64,000 nt of DNA from Psychroflexus torquis ATCC 700755 (lineage in GTDB: Bacteria; Bacteroidota; Bacteroidia; Flavobacteriales; Flavobacteriaceae): NCBI RefSeq assembly GCF_000153485.2, contig NC_018721.1, positions 1,674,001-1,738,000 of the forward strand, given 5' to 3'. Both the position numbers and the translations under genes were made by a program. Positions 17,842 through 26,576 of the stretch are shown here, piece after piece. Each line of letters starts with the position of its first letter. Position 1 is the first letter of the stretch. The notes under the pieces are model-generated. The model made no database searches. It saw only the letters and a program-made list of their open reading frames with translations, and was not told the origin of the DNA.

Positions 17842-17913
17842 GAAGGGGTAAATTGATGCAGATTTTAAAAAAATAATTTTATGAAAAAATAACAGTTTTA
17901 TTATTGTAGACCA

Positions 17914-18727
17914 TCACTTTACTTTTCTATCTGCATGTAATTTAACCGCGTTTGAAAGGACAATTTTTTCTAAATCTCGACCTTTTGCTATTAGATCTTC
18001 TATAGCAAAAGTGTGGGAGACATGTGCAACATCTTGAGCAATAATGGGACCAGCGTCTAGCTCTTCTGTAACATAATGACTCGTAGCCCCTATTATTTTT
18101 ACTCCACGTTTAAAAGCAGAGTGATAAGGTTTAGCACCAACGAAAGCGGGTAAAAAGGAATGGTGTATGTTAATAATATTATAGGGATATTCACTTATTA
18201 TTTTATTGGTAATAATTTGCATATATCTAGCCAAAACAATAAAATCTACTTTATACTTTGAAAGTAGTTCAAGCTGCTTTTCTTCAGCTATTGCTTTTGT
18301 ATCCTTAGTTACAGGAATATGATAGAATGGTATATTGAACTTTTCTGCTATATGTTTTAAATCTGTATGATTACTTACAATAAATGAAATTTCTAAATTA
18401 AGCTCTTTAGAATTATAACGACCAAGTAAATCATATAAGCAGTGGTCATATTTTGAAACAAATAGGCCCATTTTAGGCTTTTCTTCGCTCGTAAATAACC
18501 GCCACATCATATTAAACTTTTGTGCCAATTTATTTTTAAAATTCAACTTGAAATTTTCTGGAGAAAAATTTATTTCATCAAATTCGAACTCAATCCTCAT
18601 AAAAAATATATTTTGTTCTCTATCAACATGTTGATCTAGATAAACAATATTTCCCTTTTTATTGACTATAAAATTTGTTACCGAAGCAATGATGTTGAAA
18701 CTATCTTTGCAATGTATTAAAAGTGTT
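17914..18727 (-). pseudogene. purU: Formyltetrahydrofolate deformylase (PurU), 5' end split off by an IS
   Basis: PurU hydrolyses 10-formyl-THF to formate and THF, supplying formate for purine synthesis. The ORF from 18765 starts with IS-derived residues (MILIYFVFCHVLRT), but from LLIHCKDSFNIIASVTNF the sequence is PurU: an ACT-like N-domain, then the formyltransferase fold with NIHHSFLPAFVGAKPY and TEELDAGPII. The missing start is at 20913-20932. Joining it across the 9-base duplication AAAAGTGTT restores MKKITLLIHCKDSFN in frame. The fragment may be expressed from an IS-provided start, but the N-terminal strand is altered. Confidence 0.88.
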
Positions 18728-19753
18728 CTAAGTACATGACAAAAAACGAAATATATCAGTATCATCTTGATTTTCAGAGTTTAGTAGAACATTAGCTAAA
18801 AAAGTTAGTCCATATTTAAAAATACTTTTAGCCCTTCTACCATGTTTCTTAATTTTAATTGGATTTATTTGATGCAGATATATGCCAATTTTATAACACC
18901 ACACAAAGGCTATCATAACAAGTAAAATTAATTTTTCTATTCTTTGAATATCTTGTAGATGTGTTTTTTCAATATCAAATCCACTAGACTTCATTGCTTT
19001 AAAACACATCTCAATTTGCCATCGTTTTTGATAATCTTGTTGTGCATTTTTAGGTTTATTAAAGGATACGATGATTAAAAATTCTTGTTTTAAGGTCTTT
19101 GGATTGAGTTTACAGCCTGACAAATAGCAAAGTTCTCCATTTACTCGTACAATCTTATGATAATACACAAACTCATTGGTTTTAAATCTATTAAACAAGT
19201 GAGATGCTTTAATTTCTTTGTTTTTGTGCGGTAGAAACACCTTGAAATTATTGCGAATACGAATGTAATATCTAATCTCATTTCTGTTTAAAAATGCTAA
19301 CCAGTCTTTACCTACAAATTCTCTATCTGCAACAACAGATTCAATAACATGCTTACCAAAAAGGCGTATAAATCTATTGAGTAAATCAATCCGTTCCTGA
19401 CTATTAGAATTCCCTCTTTTATCAAGCATCGTAAACAATAACGGAAAGGCAACACCTTTATAAACAACACCAAGCATGAAAATATTAATGTTCGTTTGTC
19501 CAAACTTCCAGTTCGTTCTATCAATACTTAAAATGAGTTTATCTCGAGAGGGAAGTAGATTAAAAACAAGGAGCGCAATGAGATCAGAATCCAAACTATA
19601 GCTTGCTATAAAGCGCTGTATGCGTCTCAAGGACGACCCTGAATCTGATTGGCTGTTAAAAGCATTCGCAAGCTTTTCAAAAGTAACTGTTTGCACTTTA
19701 CACAAAGCAATGACAAAGTGTGAAATGAGTTTGAGTCTTGCTAAATTAATTTT
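18728..19753 (-). pseudogene. IS4-type transposase, interrupted near its 5' end
   Basis: The body of an IS4-family transposase: ILSIDRTNWKFG, VVADREFVGKDWL and the YQKRWQIEMCFKAMK stretch, which is the Y-(2)-R-(3)-E-(6)-K signature. The frame as it stands starts inside the gene (MCKVQTVTFEKL at 19705). The real beginning lies beyond the nested element: from an ATG at 20800 the frame reads MKKTNAFTKNSELTSV and continues through the 8-base duplication TTAATTTT into LARLKLISHFVIALCKVQ without a gap. The gene is therefore split into 20800-20723 and 19753-18728. The stop codon coincides with the end of the element. Confidence 0.85.
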
Positions 19754-20722
19754 TAGAGGTAGCTACTTAAGTACATATTAATTTGGATTGATATAATTTC
19801 GGTTTTTGCATCATTCTAGAAACAAGGTTATGAAAGATGGTTTTCTTACTTCTAGACCTATTCAATCGATAACAAAATTCATCAAAATATCCACTAATAT
19901 GGAAAGAACTTACATATGAATAGGTAGTTCTAATCCACGATTTGATTTGATGAATCATAGTGTGTAAGATTTTGAAGTTTTTCCCAGAATTACTAGGTAT
20001 CTGTTCGATATTAAATTCTTTAGCTATAGGTCTATATCCGCGCCACAAATCCGTGTTGATACTTGCCGTTTTTGAGATATGCTTATCAAATATTGGACGC
20101 AATTCTTTAGCAGAAAAGTCATTTATTTGATTCACGTACATTCTTTTCACTTTTCCATTTTCTGTTAGTTCAAGGGCTACTACAGCTTTTTATTTCTTGG
20201 TATTATAGCTTCTCCCAACCTTACCATCTTCTTTTCCACCTACCACAAATTCATCTACCTCAACGCGATTCATCATTGGAAAGTTCTCACTAGACTTCAT
20301 AGCATCACGAACCTTGTACATGAACATTCGGGCAGTATAAGGTGTAACTCCTACTCGTTTTGCCAAATAACTTGCTGATAAACTACGAGTAGTCGTTGCC
20401 ATTTCAAAACAGATGATAAAAGCCTTATCTAATCCAAATTTTACTTTATGAAAAAGCGTGTTTGCAGATGCTGATTCTGTATGACTACATTTATTACAGG
20501 TACGATCATAATTGGAACGAATTTGACAAGCACTATGACTACATTTTACACATTTGAAACCATTTTCCCATTTTATTTCTGATAGGTATTCCTTACAAGA
20601 AAGCACAGAATTGAACCGAACATAAAACTCTTGGGCATTTTGCCCTTCAAAATTAATCATACAACTCTTATTTTATTCACATTCAAGATACAAAAAACTA
20701 TGAAACTAAATAGCTACCTCTA
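19754..20722 (-). mobile_element. IS1595-type element (nested copy)
   Basis: A 969-bp element with ends TAGAGGTAGCTACTTA (19754) and, on the other side, the complement of TAGAGGTAGCTATTTA (20722): 15 of 16 bases match. The exact 8-base target duplication TTAATTTT (19746-19753 and 20723-20730) is the size expected for IS1595. It is inserted in the N-terminal part of the IS4-type transposase gene. Confidence 0.9.
19767..20660 (-). pseudogene. IS1595-type (ISXO2-like) transposase with one nonsense codon
   Basis: A zinc-ribbon transposase (CVKCSHSACQIR, then CNKCSHTESA) with an ISXO2-like DDE core (VEVDEFVVGGKEDGK; SINTDLWRGYRP; Asn/His instead of Glu in the third position region). The frame is continuous from 20660 to 19767 except for a TAA at 20192-20190 after SYNTKK, where the intact relative at 21003-21896 has a lysine. 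One A-to-T change in an A-run explains it. Two shorter frames result, so the element is probably immobile unless helped by the second copy. Confidence 0.85.
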
Positions 20723-20912
20723 TTAATTTTTCCTTGTAAATGAGTGTTCAGGACTGAAGTTAATTCACTATTTTTAGTGAATGCATTGGTTTTCTTCATT
20801 AGAAAATAAGTGAGATTATTCATCTAATATACTGAAAATCAATGCTTTATTCTAATTTCTTGGCACCTAATTTGTTGGTTTTCAATGAATTATATTTTTG
20901 TCATGTACTAAA

Positions 20913-20932
20913 AAAAGTGTTATTTTTTTCAT
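20913..20932 (-). pseudogene. purU: 5' end of purU, cut off by the IS4-type element
   Basis: The first six to seven codons of purU (ATG at 20932-20930, MKKITLL) up to and including the 9-base duplication at the element's right end. The rest of the gene continues at 18718. Confidence 0.85.
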
Positions 20933-20990
20933 TGTTATGAAATGTTAGGATAAAACATCTTGAATTTGACTATTACTAAATTAAATTTAT

Positions 20991-21947
20991 AGAGGTCAGT
21001 AGTTAGTTACTTATTAATTCTGATTGATATATTTTGTCTCCTTCCACCATTTTGACAATTAGATTATTGAATATAGTTGCTTTACTCCGTGATCGATTTA
21101 TTCTAAAACAAAATTCACTGAAATATCTATTTAGATTATTATCACTTACCCAAGAATAGGTCGTTCTGATCCAAGATTTAACTTGATGTATCATTATATG
21201 GAGCGCTTTAAAATTCGATCCTCTGTTACTCTCAATCTGTGTTATGTCATAAGCTTTTGAAATGGGTCTATATCCTCTCCATTTATCTGTTGTGACCATC
21301 GCTTCTCTGCTAATATGATTGACAAAAATATATTGCAATGATCGGGCTGAAAAATCATCTATTTTCATAGCATACATCCTCTTTACCTTACCCTCCTTTG
21401 TAAGCTGGATGGCCGTTATCGCCTTCTTTTTCTTGCTATCATAGCTTCTTCCTGTTTTCCCTGCTTCTCGGCCCCCAAGGACAAACTCATCAACGTGAAC
21501 ATCGCCATCCATAGGGTTTTTCCCACTAGAAGCCATAGCCTCTCTGACTTTCAACATAAATAGTCGAGCAGTTTTTTCAGTCACACCATAACGCACACCC
21601 ATATAACTTGCTGATAAACTTTTAGTGCTAGTAGCCATTTCGAAGCAGATAAAAAATGCCTTTCTGACTCCAAACTTAACTTTGTGAAAAAGAGTGTTGG
21701 CAGTAGTAGATTCTATGTGCCCGCAGATGTTGCACTGCCTTGCAAAATCAGTACGAACTTGACAAGCAGTGTGATTACACCTGAGACATTTATATCGAAT
21801 TTCTGACTTCACTGAAGCTAAATATTTCTTGCAATCTTCGTCTGTTTTGAACCGATCAGAGAACTCTAAAAGATTTTGACCCTTAAATACGTCCATAATT
21901 ATATATATTTACTAACACTAAAATAGGTATTTATATACTTACCTCTA
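20991..21947 (-). mobile_element. IS1595-type element (second copy, intact transposase)
   Basis: The ends read TAGAGGTCAGTA (20991) and, as complement, TAGAGGTAAGTA (21947). They resemble the ends of the nested copy. No 8-base target duplication is visible (flanks TAAATTTA and CTATTTTA), so an end may have been rearranged after insertion. It sits between purU and the right copy of the duplicated leader. Confidence 0.75.
21003..21896 (-). CDS. IS1595-family (ISXO2-like) transposase
   Basis: An intact 297-residue transposase. The N-terminus has a zinc ribbon (CLRCNHTACQ, then CNICGHIEST) and a helix-turn-helix (SLSASYMGVRYGVTEKTAR). The DDE-type nuclease core shows VHVDEFVLGGREAGKTGRSY, VTTDKWRGYRP and HIMIHQVKSWIRTTYSWV. 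It is closely related to the broken copy at 19767-20660 and to remnants at 44596-45479, and it could mobilise them in trans. Confidence 0.88.
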   Translation of the reverse strand: MDVFKGQNLLEFSDRFKTDEDCKKYLASVKSEIRYKCLRCNHTACQVRTDFARQCNICGHIESTTANTLFHKVKFGVRKAFFICFEMATSTKSLSASYMGVRYGVTEKTARLFMLKVREAMASSGKNPMDGDVHVDEFVLGGREAGKTGRSYDSKKKKAITAIQLTKEGKVKRMYAMKIDDFSARSLQYIFVNHISREAMVTTDKWRGYRPISKAYDITQIESNRGSNFKALHIMIHQVKSWIRTTYSWVSDNNLNRYFSEFCFRINRSRSKATIFNNLIVKMVEGDKIYQSELISN

Positions 21948-21965
21948 CTATTTTAATTTCATATA

Positions 21966-22528
21966 AATAAATTTAATTATACTACGACGTGGCTCAGCAC
22001 AGGTTTTTTAATTGATTGAAATTAAAAATAATTAGAATAGTCTTAGTTACGGTAATTATTTTTGATAAAAAGCAAGCGAAAAAGAAACGATTTATTGCGT
22101 CATTATAGGTTTAATTTGGTATTACTTTGAATTTGAAATAATAAATTTTAAAACAAAAACCCATACAATATTAAAAACTGTAGGGTTTGAAGTTTGAGAA
22201 TCTTGAAAAGTATTTATTCTTTCTTTACAATCAATCTTTCCTTATGTCTAAATAAAACGGTGCTATCATTTTCAATAGGTTTATAAATGACCATTCCAGC
22301 TGCAATTTTATTATTATTTCCTATTTTCATTCCTGGAATTGTACAGGCATTTGTCCCGATTAAATTCCCATTTCCAATACTCGTATTACCAGAGATCGCT
22401 ACTTGTGGACTGATGAAATTATAATCTCCCATTTTCGTGTCATGCCCTATTGTACATCTTGAATTTAGCATGTTATAGGCACCTATTTCAGCTTTAGCAC
22501 CAACAGAAGCGTTATGAGAAATAACAGT
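21966..22528. repeat. Duplicated leader plus pglD 3' half, right copy
   Basis: Bases 21966-22119 repeat the UpxY leader (16640-16794), and bases 22120-22528 repeat the terminator and acetyltransferase end (17428-17841). In the right copy the two parts are directly joined, and the UpxY gene that separates them on the left is absent. The join lies near the shared word TTTAATTTGG / TTTAAATTTGG. Confidence 0.8.
22157..22188 (-). terminator. Terminator after pglD-type gene
   Basis: Minus-strand arms AAACCCTACA / TGTATGGGTTT (one bulge), followed by TTTTTGTTTT. It lies 26 bases past the stop of the acetyltransferase gene; same structure as at 17468-17501. Confidence 0.6.
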
Positions 22529-22864
22529 CGTAGGATGGATAACACACGAAGGTGATATTATAGCTGTGGGATGAATAAGTCCTCTAAATCTCGCACCCTC
22601 AGACACTAATGTTTCAATGATTTTTTTTCTATACTCTAAGTTTGCAATGCCCATTAGGTATTTGGCATTCTCTAGGACTTTGTGATCCTTAATCCCTCCC
22701 AAGTAAGGTTCTGAAAATCCATAATGTTCGTAGGTTGATTTGTCATCATCAATATAACCTATGACTTCAATGCGATCTGCTGGCCTTGCATTATTGTTAT
22801 GGTTAATATAGTCCCTTAATTCTGCGGCATGTCCACCTGAGCCTACAATGATTATTCTGTCCAT
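22214..22864 (-). CDS. PglD/NeuD-type sugar acyltransferase
   Basis: These trimeric enzymes transfer an acyl group (usually acetyl from acetyl-CoA) to a 4-amino or O position of a nucleotide sugar. The 216-residue protein has the N-terminal sugar-nucleotide domain (IIIVGSGGHAAELRDYI) and, from about residue 95, hexapeptide repeats (LIHPTAIISPSCVIHPTTVI... NTSIGNGNLIGTN). The His of NASVGAKAEIGAY lies in the expected region. It is the last intact gene of the acyl-sugar operon. Hairpin array 1 separates it from the ketoreductase upstream. Its 3' half is duplicated at 17527-17841. Confidence 0.88.
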   Translation of the reverse strand: MDRIIIVGSGGHAAELRDYINHNNNARPADRIEVIGYIDDDKSTYEHYGFSEPYLGGIKDHKVLENAKYLMGIANLEYRKKIIETLVSEGARFRGLIHPTAIISPSCVIHPTTVISHNASVGAKAEIGAYNMLNSRCTIGHDTKMGDYNFISPQVAISGNTSIGNGNLIGTNACTIPGMKIGNNNKIAAGMVIYKPIENDSTVLFRHKERLIVKKE

Positions 22865-22904
22865 ATTTTTTATATTTTTAAAGTTAATTTTTTGTATTGT
22901 GAGT

Positions 22905-23540
22905 TAGCAACGGGTAATTGGTTTAGGGTGAGCAAGCTCACTGGTTTAGTTGAAGACTACGTCTTCTGTTTAGAGCGAACGATTTTGCTAGTTTAGGAGT
23001 TGGTTTTGGAGCAAGCTCCTTGTTTAGTTAAGGACTACGTCCTCTGTTTAGAGCGAACGAGTTCGCTAGTTTACTTGTGCATTTTATTATTTAAATACTA
23101 GCCTATGGCTAAATTCATGAACCAACAAAGTAAGCTGTGCCTAAACAAGTAGCGCAAGCTACCTACTAAACTCCTAAACTAACAACGAAGACATGTTTAA
23201 ACAAACAACGCCAGTTGCTGACTAAACATTTTGCGATGGCAACGAGTAACTGATTTAGGAGTTTTGTCGTCAACAAGTTGGCTGTTGAGTTGAAGACTAC
23301 GTCTTCTGTTTAGAGCGGACTAGTTCGCTAGTTCAGGAGTTGATTTTGGGCGAACATTCTCTAAAGCGTAAGCTATACTAAACTCCTAAACCAACAACGA
23401 AGTTGTGCCTAAACAACTAACATAAGCTACTCACTAAACTCCTAAACTAAGAACTAAGATATGTCTAAACAAACAACGCTAGTTGCTAATTAAACAATTT
23501 ACGATAGCAAAACGCTAAACAAACAGCGCAGCTGTTAACT
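22905..23540 (-). repeat. Hairpin array 1 (intercistronic)
   Basis: No gene. A chain of short inverted repeats separated by the word GTTTAG, then, past a centre at about 23080-23140, by its complement CTAAAC. Perfect stems include GTGAGC/GCTCAC (22928), GAAGAC/GTCTTC around TAC (22952), GGAGC/GCTCC (23008), AGGAC/GTCCT around TAC (23031), AGCGAAC/GTTCGCT (23052) and GTAGC/GCTAC around GCAA (23149). The second half is more worn and the pattern restarts near 23250, suggesting one and a half units. It begins at the stop codon of the ketoreductase and ends about 40 bases before the pglD-type start. Confidence 0.9.
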
Positions 23541-23543
23541 AAA

Positions 23544-24299
23544 CTACTGCGCAGTATATCCACCATCCAGAACCATTTCAGTTCCAGTCACCCATCTTGA
23601 TGCATCAGAAAGCAAATAGGCGCAGGCATTAGCTACATCTTCTGGCTCACCAAAGCCTAGCGGATATTTGCTTAAAGTTAATTTTAGTAATTCTTCATTC
23701 TTTTTATAGGTTGCAGAGGCCGTCATCGGCGTATTTACGATTCCTGGTGCAACAGAGTTAACTCTAATTCCTTTTGCTGCCAATTCAATAGCCATAGATT
23801 TTACTCCAGCAGAGACAGCACCTTTACTAATAGCATAAAGTGTTTTTGCTTTTTCGCCATGTGTTGCCATGATAGAGCTTATAAAAACGATACTCCCCCC
23901 TGATTTACTCATCTTTTTAAGCATCAATTTGCTTAAATAAAACGCCGCATGAACATTGATTTTTAAAAGTCCCTCAAGTTTTTCTGGTTTAAACAATTTA
24001 AATGGGAAAGTAGATGTAACACCAGCAGCATTGACTAAACCATGAATTGCCCCTGTGCTTTCTAAAAAAGGTTTTAATACCTGTTCTAGAACTTCAAAAT
24101 CTGACAAGTCAACAACTAAAGATTTATGCGCACCCAAAGATAATTTGGATTTAACCTCTTCTAAACGCACCTCATTACGACCCAATAAAAGCAAAGTTGC
24201 GCCTAATTGATCACAAACAATCGCCGTTGCTTCACCAATTCCAGATGAAGCACCGCTGATTAAAATTGTTCGTCCTTTAAGTGTAAATGGGTTATTCAT
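23544..24299 (-). CDS. SDR-family ketoreductase (FabG-like)
   Basis: A 251-residue short-chain dehydrogenase. It shows the NADP-binding GASSGIG at residues 16-22, NAAG at 90-93, a catalytic Ser at about 142 (SSIMATHG) and YAISK with Tyr155 and Lys159, then PGIVNTPM. The family includes FabG, which reduces 3-oxoacyl-ACP to 3-hydroxyacyl-ACP. Its start overlaps the ketosynthase stop by four bases, and an acyl carrier protein gene comes before that, so reduction of an ACP-bound 3-oxoacyl chain is the likely job. The TAG stop directly adjoins hairpin array 1. Confidence 0.85.
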   Translation of the reverse strand: MNNPFTLKGRTILISGASSGIGEATAIVCDQLGATLLLLGRNEVRLEEVKSKLSLGAHKSLVVDLSDFEVLEQVLKPFLESTGAIHGLVNAAGVTSTFPFKLFKPEKLEGLLKINVHAAFYLSKLMLKKMSKSGGSIVFISSIMATHGEKAKTLYAISKGAVSAGVKSMAIELAAKGIRVNSVAPGIVNTPMTASATYKKNEELLKLTLSKYPLGFGEPEDVANACAYLLSDASRWVTGTEMVLDGGYTAQ

Positions 24300-25357
24300 T
24301 CAACTTCTATAATCTCTGAAATTTTTATATTACTTACAGGCAAACATGCTGATGCCCATGACATTCCTACGCCAAATCCACATAAAAATAGTTGTTTTTC
24401 ACCTTCCAACTTATGTCTCAGTTGATCGACAATAGTAATGGGTATAGATACAGAAGAGGTGTTACCATATTTAGCTATTGTTGAAGGAACTTTTATTACA
24501 TCTAATTTTAGTTTCTTAGCTAGGTAATCATTCATGAATTTATTGGCTTGATGAAAGATTAAATAATCAAAATCATCTATGCTTTTGTCTGCAAACTTTA
24601 AAGTCTCTTTAATGTTCTTGGGGATTTCTCTCAGCACAAAATTAAACACATCTGCACCATTCATATATCCATGCTCATCTGTCCGGATATTACCATGTTC
24701 ATCAACTACTTTTTCCTTAATTGTTTCAGCCGAACTCGGATTTCTGTAGCCACCAGCATCTATTTTTATCAGATCTGCTTTTGACCCATCAGAATTCAAT
24801 GAAAAATAACTTTCTCCTATTCCTGTCTGTTTTTCAATAATGGCAGCCACTGCAGCATCTCCAAAAATAAAACCAGTTTTTCTGTCTTTAGGATGATAAA
24901 CCTTGGAACGGGTTTCGCCATCCAATAAAAGCACTTTTCTTACGCCTGGCATTTGAGCATAAGCATAAGCAGTAGATAGACCGTATATAAAGCCTGAGCA
25001 GCCTAAACTAATGTCAAATGCCGCTGTAGATTTTGGTAAACCCAACCGATGTTGCAAATTTATAGAGGTTGCAGGCATTCTGTAATCAGGGGTTTGAGAA
25101 ACAAATAAAAGTATATCAATTTCAGATTTATCTATTTTCAAATCATCCATTAATTTCGTTGCAGCTGCAAAGCAAAGGTCTGAAGATGTCATGCCGTCTG
25201 GTGCAAAGCGCCTCTCTTCTACACCTGTTTTGTCAACAATCTCACCAACAGTATCTTTATCGAAATGGGCTGTATAGTTTCTATTCACTATGGTGTGCTT
25301 TGGCACAGCCCCCGACATCCCTAGTATGGATACATCCTTAAATTGTAAATTAGCCAT
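24296..25357 (-). CDS. 3-oxoacyl-ACP synthase III family protein (ketosynthase)
   Basis: A 353-residue FabH-like condensing enzyme. The catalytic triad is in place: Cys120 in SLGCSGFIYG, His269 in FHQAN and Asn299 in YGNTSS. FabH-type enzymes join an acyl-CoA or acyl-ACP with malonyl-ACP. An insert around DEHGNIRTDEHGYMNG (residues 219-234) is longer than in housekeeping FabH. The gene overlaps both the ACP gene upstream (8 bases) and the SDR gene downstream (4 bases), a tight three-gene unit for making a short 3-hydroxyacyl chain. Presence in a sugar locus argues against a role in bulk fatty-acid synthesis. Confidence 0.88.
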   Translation of the reverse strand: MANLQFKDVSILGMSGAVPKHTIVNRNYTAHFDKDTVGEIVDKTGVEERRFAPDGMTSSDLCFAAATKLMDDLKIDKSEIDILLFVSQTPDYRMPATSINLQHRLGLPKSTAAFDISLGCSGFIYGLSTAYAYAQMPGVRKVLLLDGETRSKVYHPKDRKTGFIFGDAAVAAIIEKQTGIGESYFSLNSDGSKADLIKIDAGGYRNPSSAETIKEKVVDEHGNIRTDEHGYMNGADVFNFVLREIPKNIKETLKFADKSIDDFDYLIFHQANKFMNDYLAKKLKLDVIKVPSTIAKYGNTSSVSIPITIVDQLRHKLEGEKQLFLCGFGVGMSWASACLPVSNIKISEIIEVE

Positions 25358-25586
25358 CAGCTTGAACTTTGGTTTGAACTTTATCGTATAAATCTTGAAC
25401 TGTGGTCATGTTCTCAAATTCATCATCACTAATTTCTATTTCAAAATGTTCATCGAGTAATGCAATAAGAGACAATCTAGACATAGAGTCCCAAGTGTCA
25501 AAATCTGACATAACATCACTCATTTCAACTTTGTCTTCTTCAATTTCTAAGGCTTCTTTAAATGCATTGAGGAATTTTTCTTTCAT
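25350..25586 (-). CDS. Acyl carrier protein
   Basis: A 78-residue acidic protein with the phosphopantetheine attachment motif DTWDSMSRLSL (Ser34), where ordinary AcpP has DSLD. It carries acyl intermediates as thioesters in the cytoplasm. Tight overlap with the ketosynthase gene shows it is dedicated to that enzyme. The non-standard residues around Ser34 resemble ACPs of specialised pathways (the DS-M form) more than housekeeping AcpP. Its leader (25587-25630) is followed upstream by hairpin array 2. Confidence 0.9.
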   Translation of the reverse strand: MKEKFLNAFKEALEIEEDKVEMSDVMSDFDTWDSMSRLSLIALLDEHFEIEISDDEFENMTTVQDLYDKVQTKVQADG

Positions 25587-25629
25587 AATCTAAGATTTAT
25601 AATTGTAAATTTAATGGTTTTTTTGGAGT

Positions 25630-26211
25630 TGAGTAGTTTGTGGTTTATTTAGTTGCAAATTCGTGTTTGCTGGTTTAGTTTGGGCAGCAAGCTACCTGTT
25701 TAATTGAGGACTGCGTCCTCTGTTTAGACGCAAACGAGTCCGCTGGTTTAGTTTGGGCAGCAAGCTGCCTGTTTAGTTGAAGACTTCGTCTTCTGTTTAG
25801 ACGCGAACTAGTTCGCTAGTTTAATTGTGTATTCAATTATTTTATTCTTTAACCATTAACCTGTGGCTAATTTCTCAAAAAAAAGTATAAAACACTTACT
25901 AAATTCATGAACCAACAGCATAATTTGTACCTAAACAAGTAGCGAAAGCTACTCACTAAACTCCTAAACCAACGACGAAACTGAGTCCAAAAAAGTAGCG
26001 AAAGCTACTCACTGAACTCCCAAACCGACAAAGTAAGTTGTGCCTAAACAAGTAGCGTAAGCTACTGACTAAACTCCTAAACTAACAACAAAACTGTGTC
26101 CAAACAAGTAGCGTAAGCTACTGACTAAACTTATAAACCAACAGCGTAAGCTGTGTCTAAACAAGCAACGCCAGTTGCTGACTAAACAATTTGCAGCAGC
26201 AAACCACTAAA
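25630..26211 (-). repeat. Hairpin array 2 (intercistronic)
   Basis: No gene. The first half uses GTTTAG spacers with stems such as GAGGAC/GTCCTC around TGC (25706), GGCAGC/GCTGCC (25756) and GAAGAC/GTCTTC around TTC (25779). The centre contains TAACCTGTGGCTAA (about 25858). The second half uses CTAAAC spacers with repeated stems GTAGC/GCTAC around GAAA (25939) and GTAA (26052, again near 26108). It begins at the stop codon of the four-helix-bundle gene and ends about 45 bases before the ACP start. Confidence 0.9.
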
Positions 26212-26571
26212 CTATATCCTTAAACTTTTCGTTAAGGCGTCCAACATGGCTAATATTTCATCGATTCTTACTCTGCTTTTTTGGAGGTCTTTGTTTTTGA
26301 TGTAACCTAATTCTTCAGCTATTAAAAGTTGGTTCAACACTTCAATCATTGAACTATAAGATATGATATAGAAACGTCTTTGGTCTTTTGGTGTTTTCCT
26401 CGAAGATCCTTCTGCAATATTTGAACTCACTGAGACACTTGCTCTTCTTAATTGTGAGACCAAACCATACTTTTCTTCTCTAGGGAATGCTTCAGTCAAT
26501 TTGTAGAGGTGAATTATCCATTGTTTAGATTTTTGCCACACTTTGAGCTTCTCGAAACTGTAGGTTTTCAT
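26212..26571 (-). CDS. Four-helix-bundle protein (S23 / 23S rRNA IVP type)
   Basis: A 119-residue, all-helical protein beginning MKTYSFEKLKVWQKSKQWII, with LVSQLRRASVSVSSNIAEGS in the middle; both are hallmarks of the S23/IVP (TIGR02436-like) family. Relatives are encoded in 23S rRNA intervening sequences of spirochaetes and, as bAvd, next to diversity-generating retroelements; they bind nucleic acid, but no catalytic role is known. Here there is no rRNA, reverse transcriptase or variable repeat. The gene fits exactly between hairpin arrays 2 and 3: its ATG is 6 bases from array 3 and its TAG begins array 2. A partner role with the hairpins is inference. Confidence 0.88.
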   Translation of the reverse strand: MKTYSFEKLKVWQKSKQWIIHLYKLTEAFPREEKYGLVSQLRRASVSVSSNIAEGSSRKTPKDQRRFYIISYSSMIEVLNQLLIAEELGYIKNKDLQKSRVRIDEILAMLDALTKSLRI

Positions 26572-26576
26572 TTATG

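Larger units (their letters stand above)
18728..20912 (-). mobile_element. IS4-type element, itself carrying an IS1595-type element
   Basis: The ends are the perfect 15-base inverted repeats AGTACATGACAAAAA (18731-18745) and its complement (20895-20909). A 9-base target duplication AAAAGTGTT lies at 18719-18727 and 20913-20921. Removing the nested 969-bp IS1595-type element and its duplication leaves about 1.2 kb with one transposase gene. The element sits inside purU. Confidence 0.85.

Noticed and set aside
18728-18765. PurU reading frame starting at 18765 as an intact gene
   Set aside because: Its first 14 residues are translated from the end of an insertion sequence; the true start codon is found beyond the element at 20930-20932.
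26212-26571. Four-helix-bundle gene as the Avd component of a diversity-generating retroelement
   Set aside because: No reverse transcriptase, template repeat or variable repeat is found anywhere in the window.
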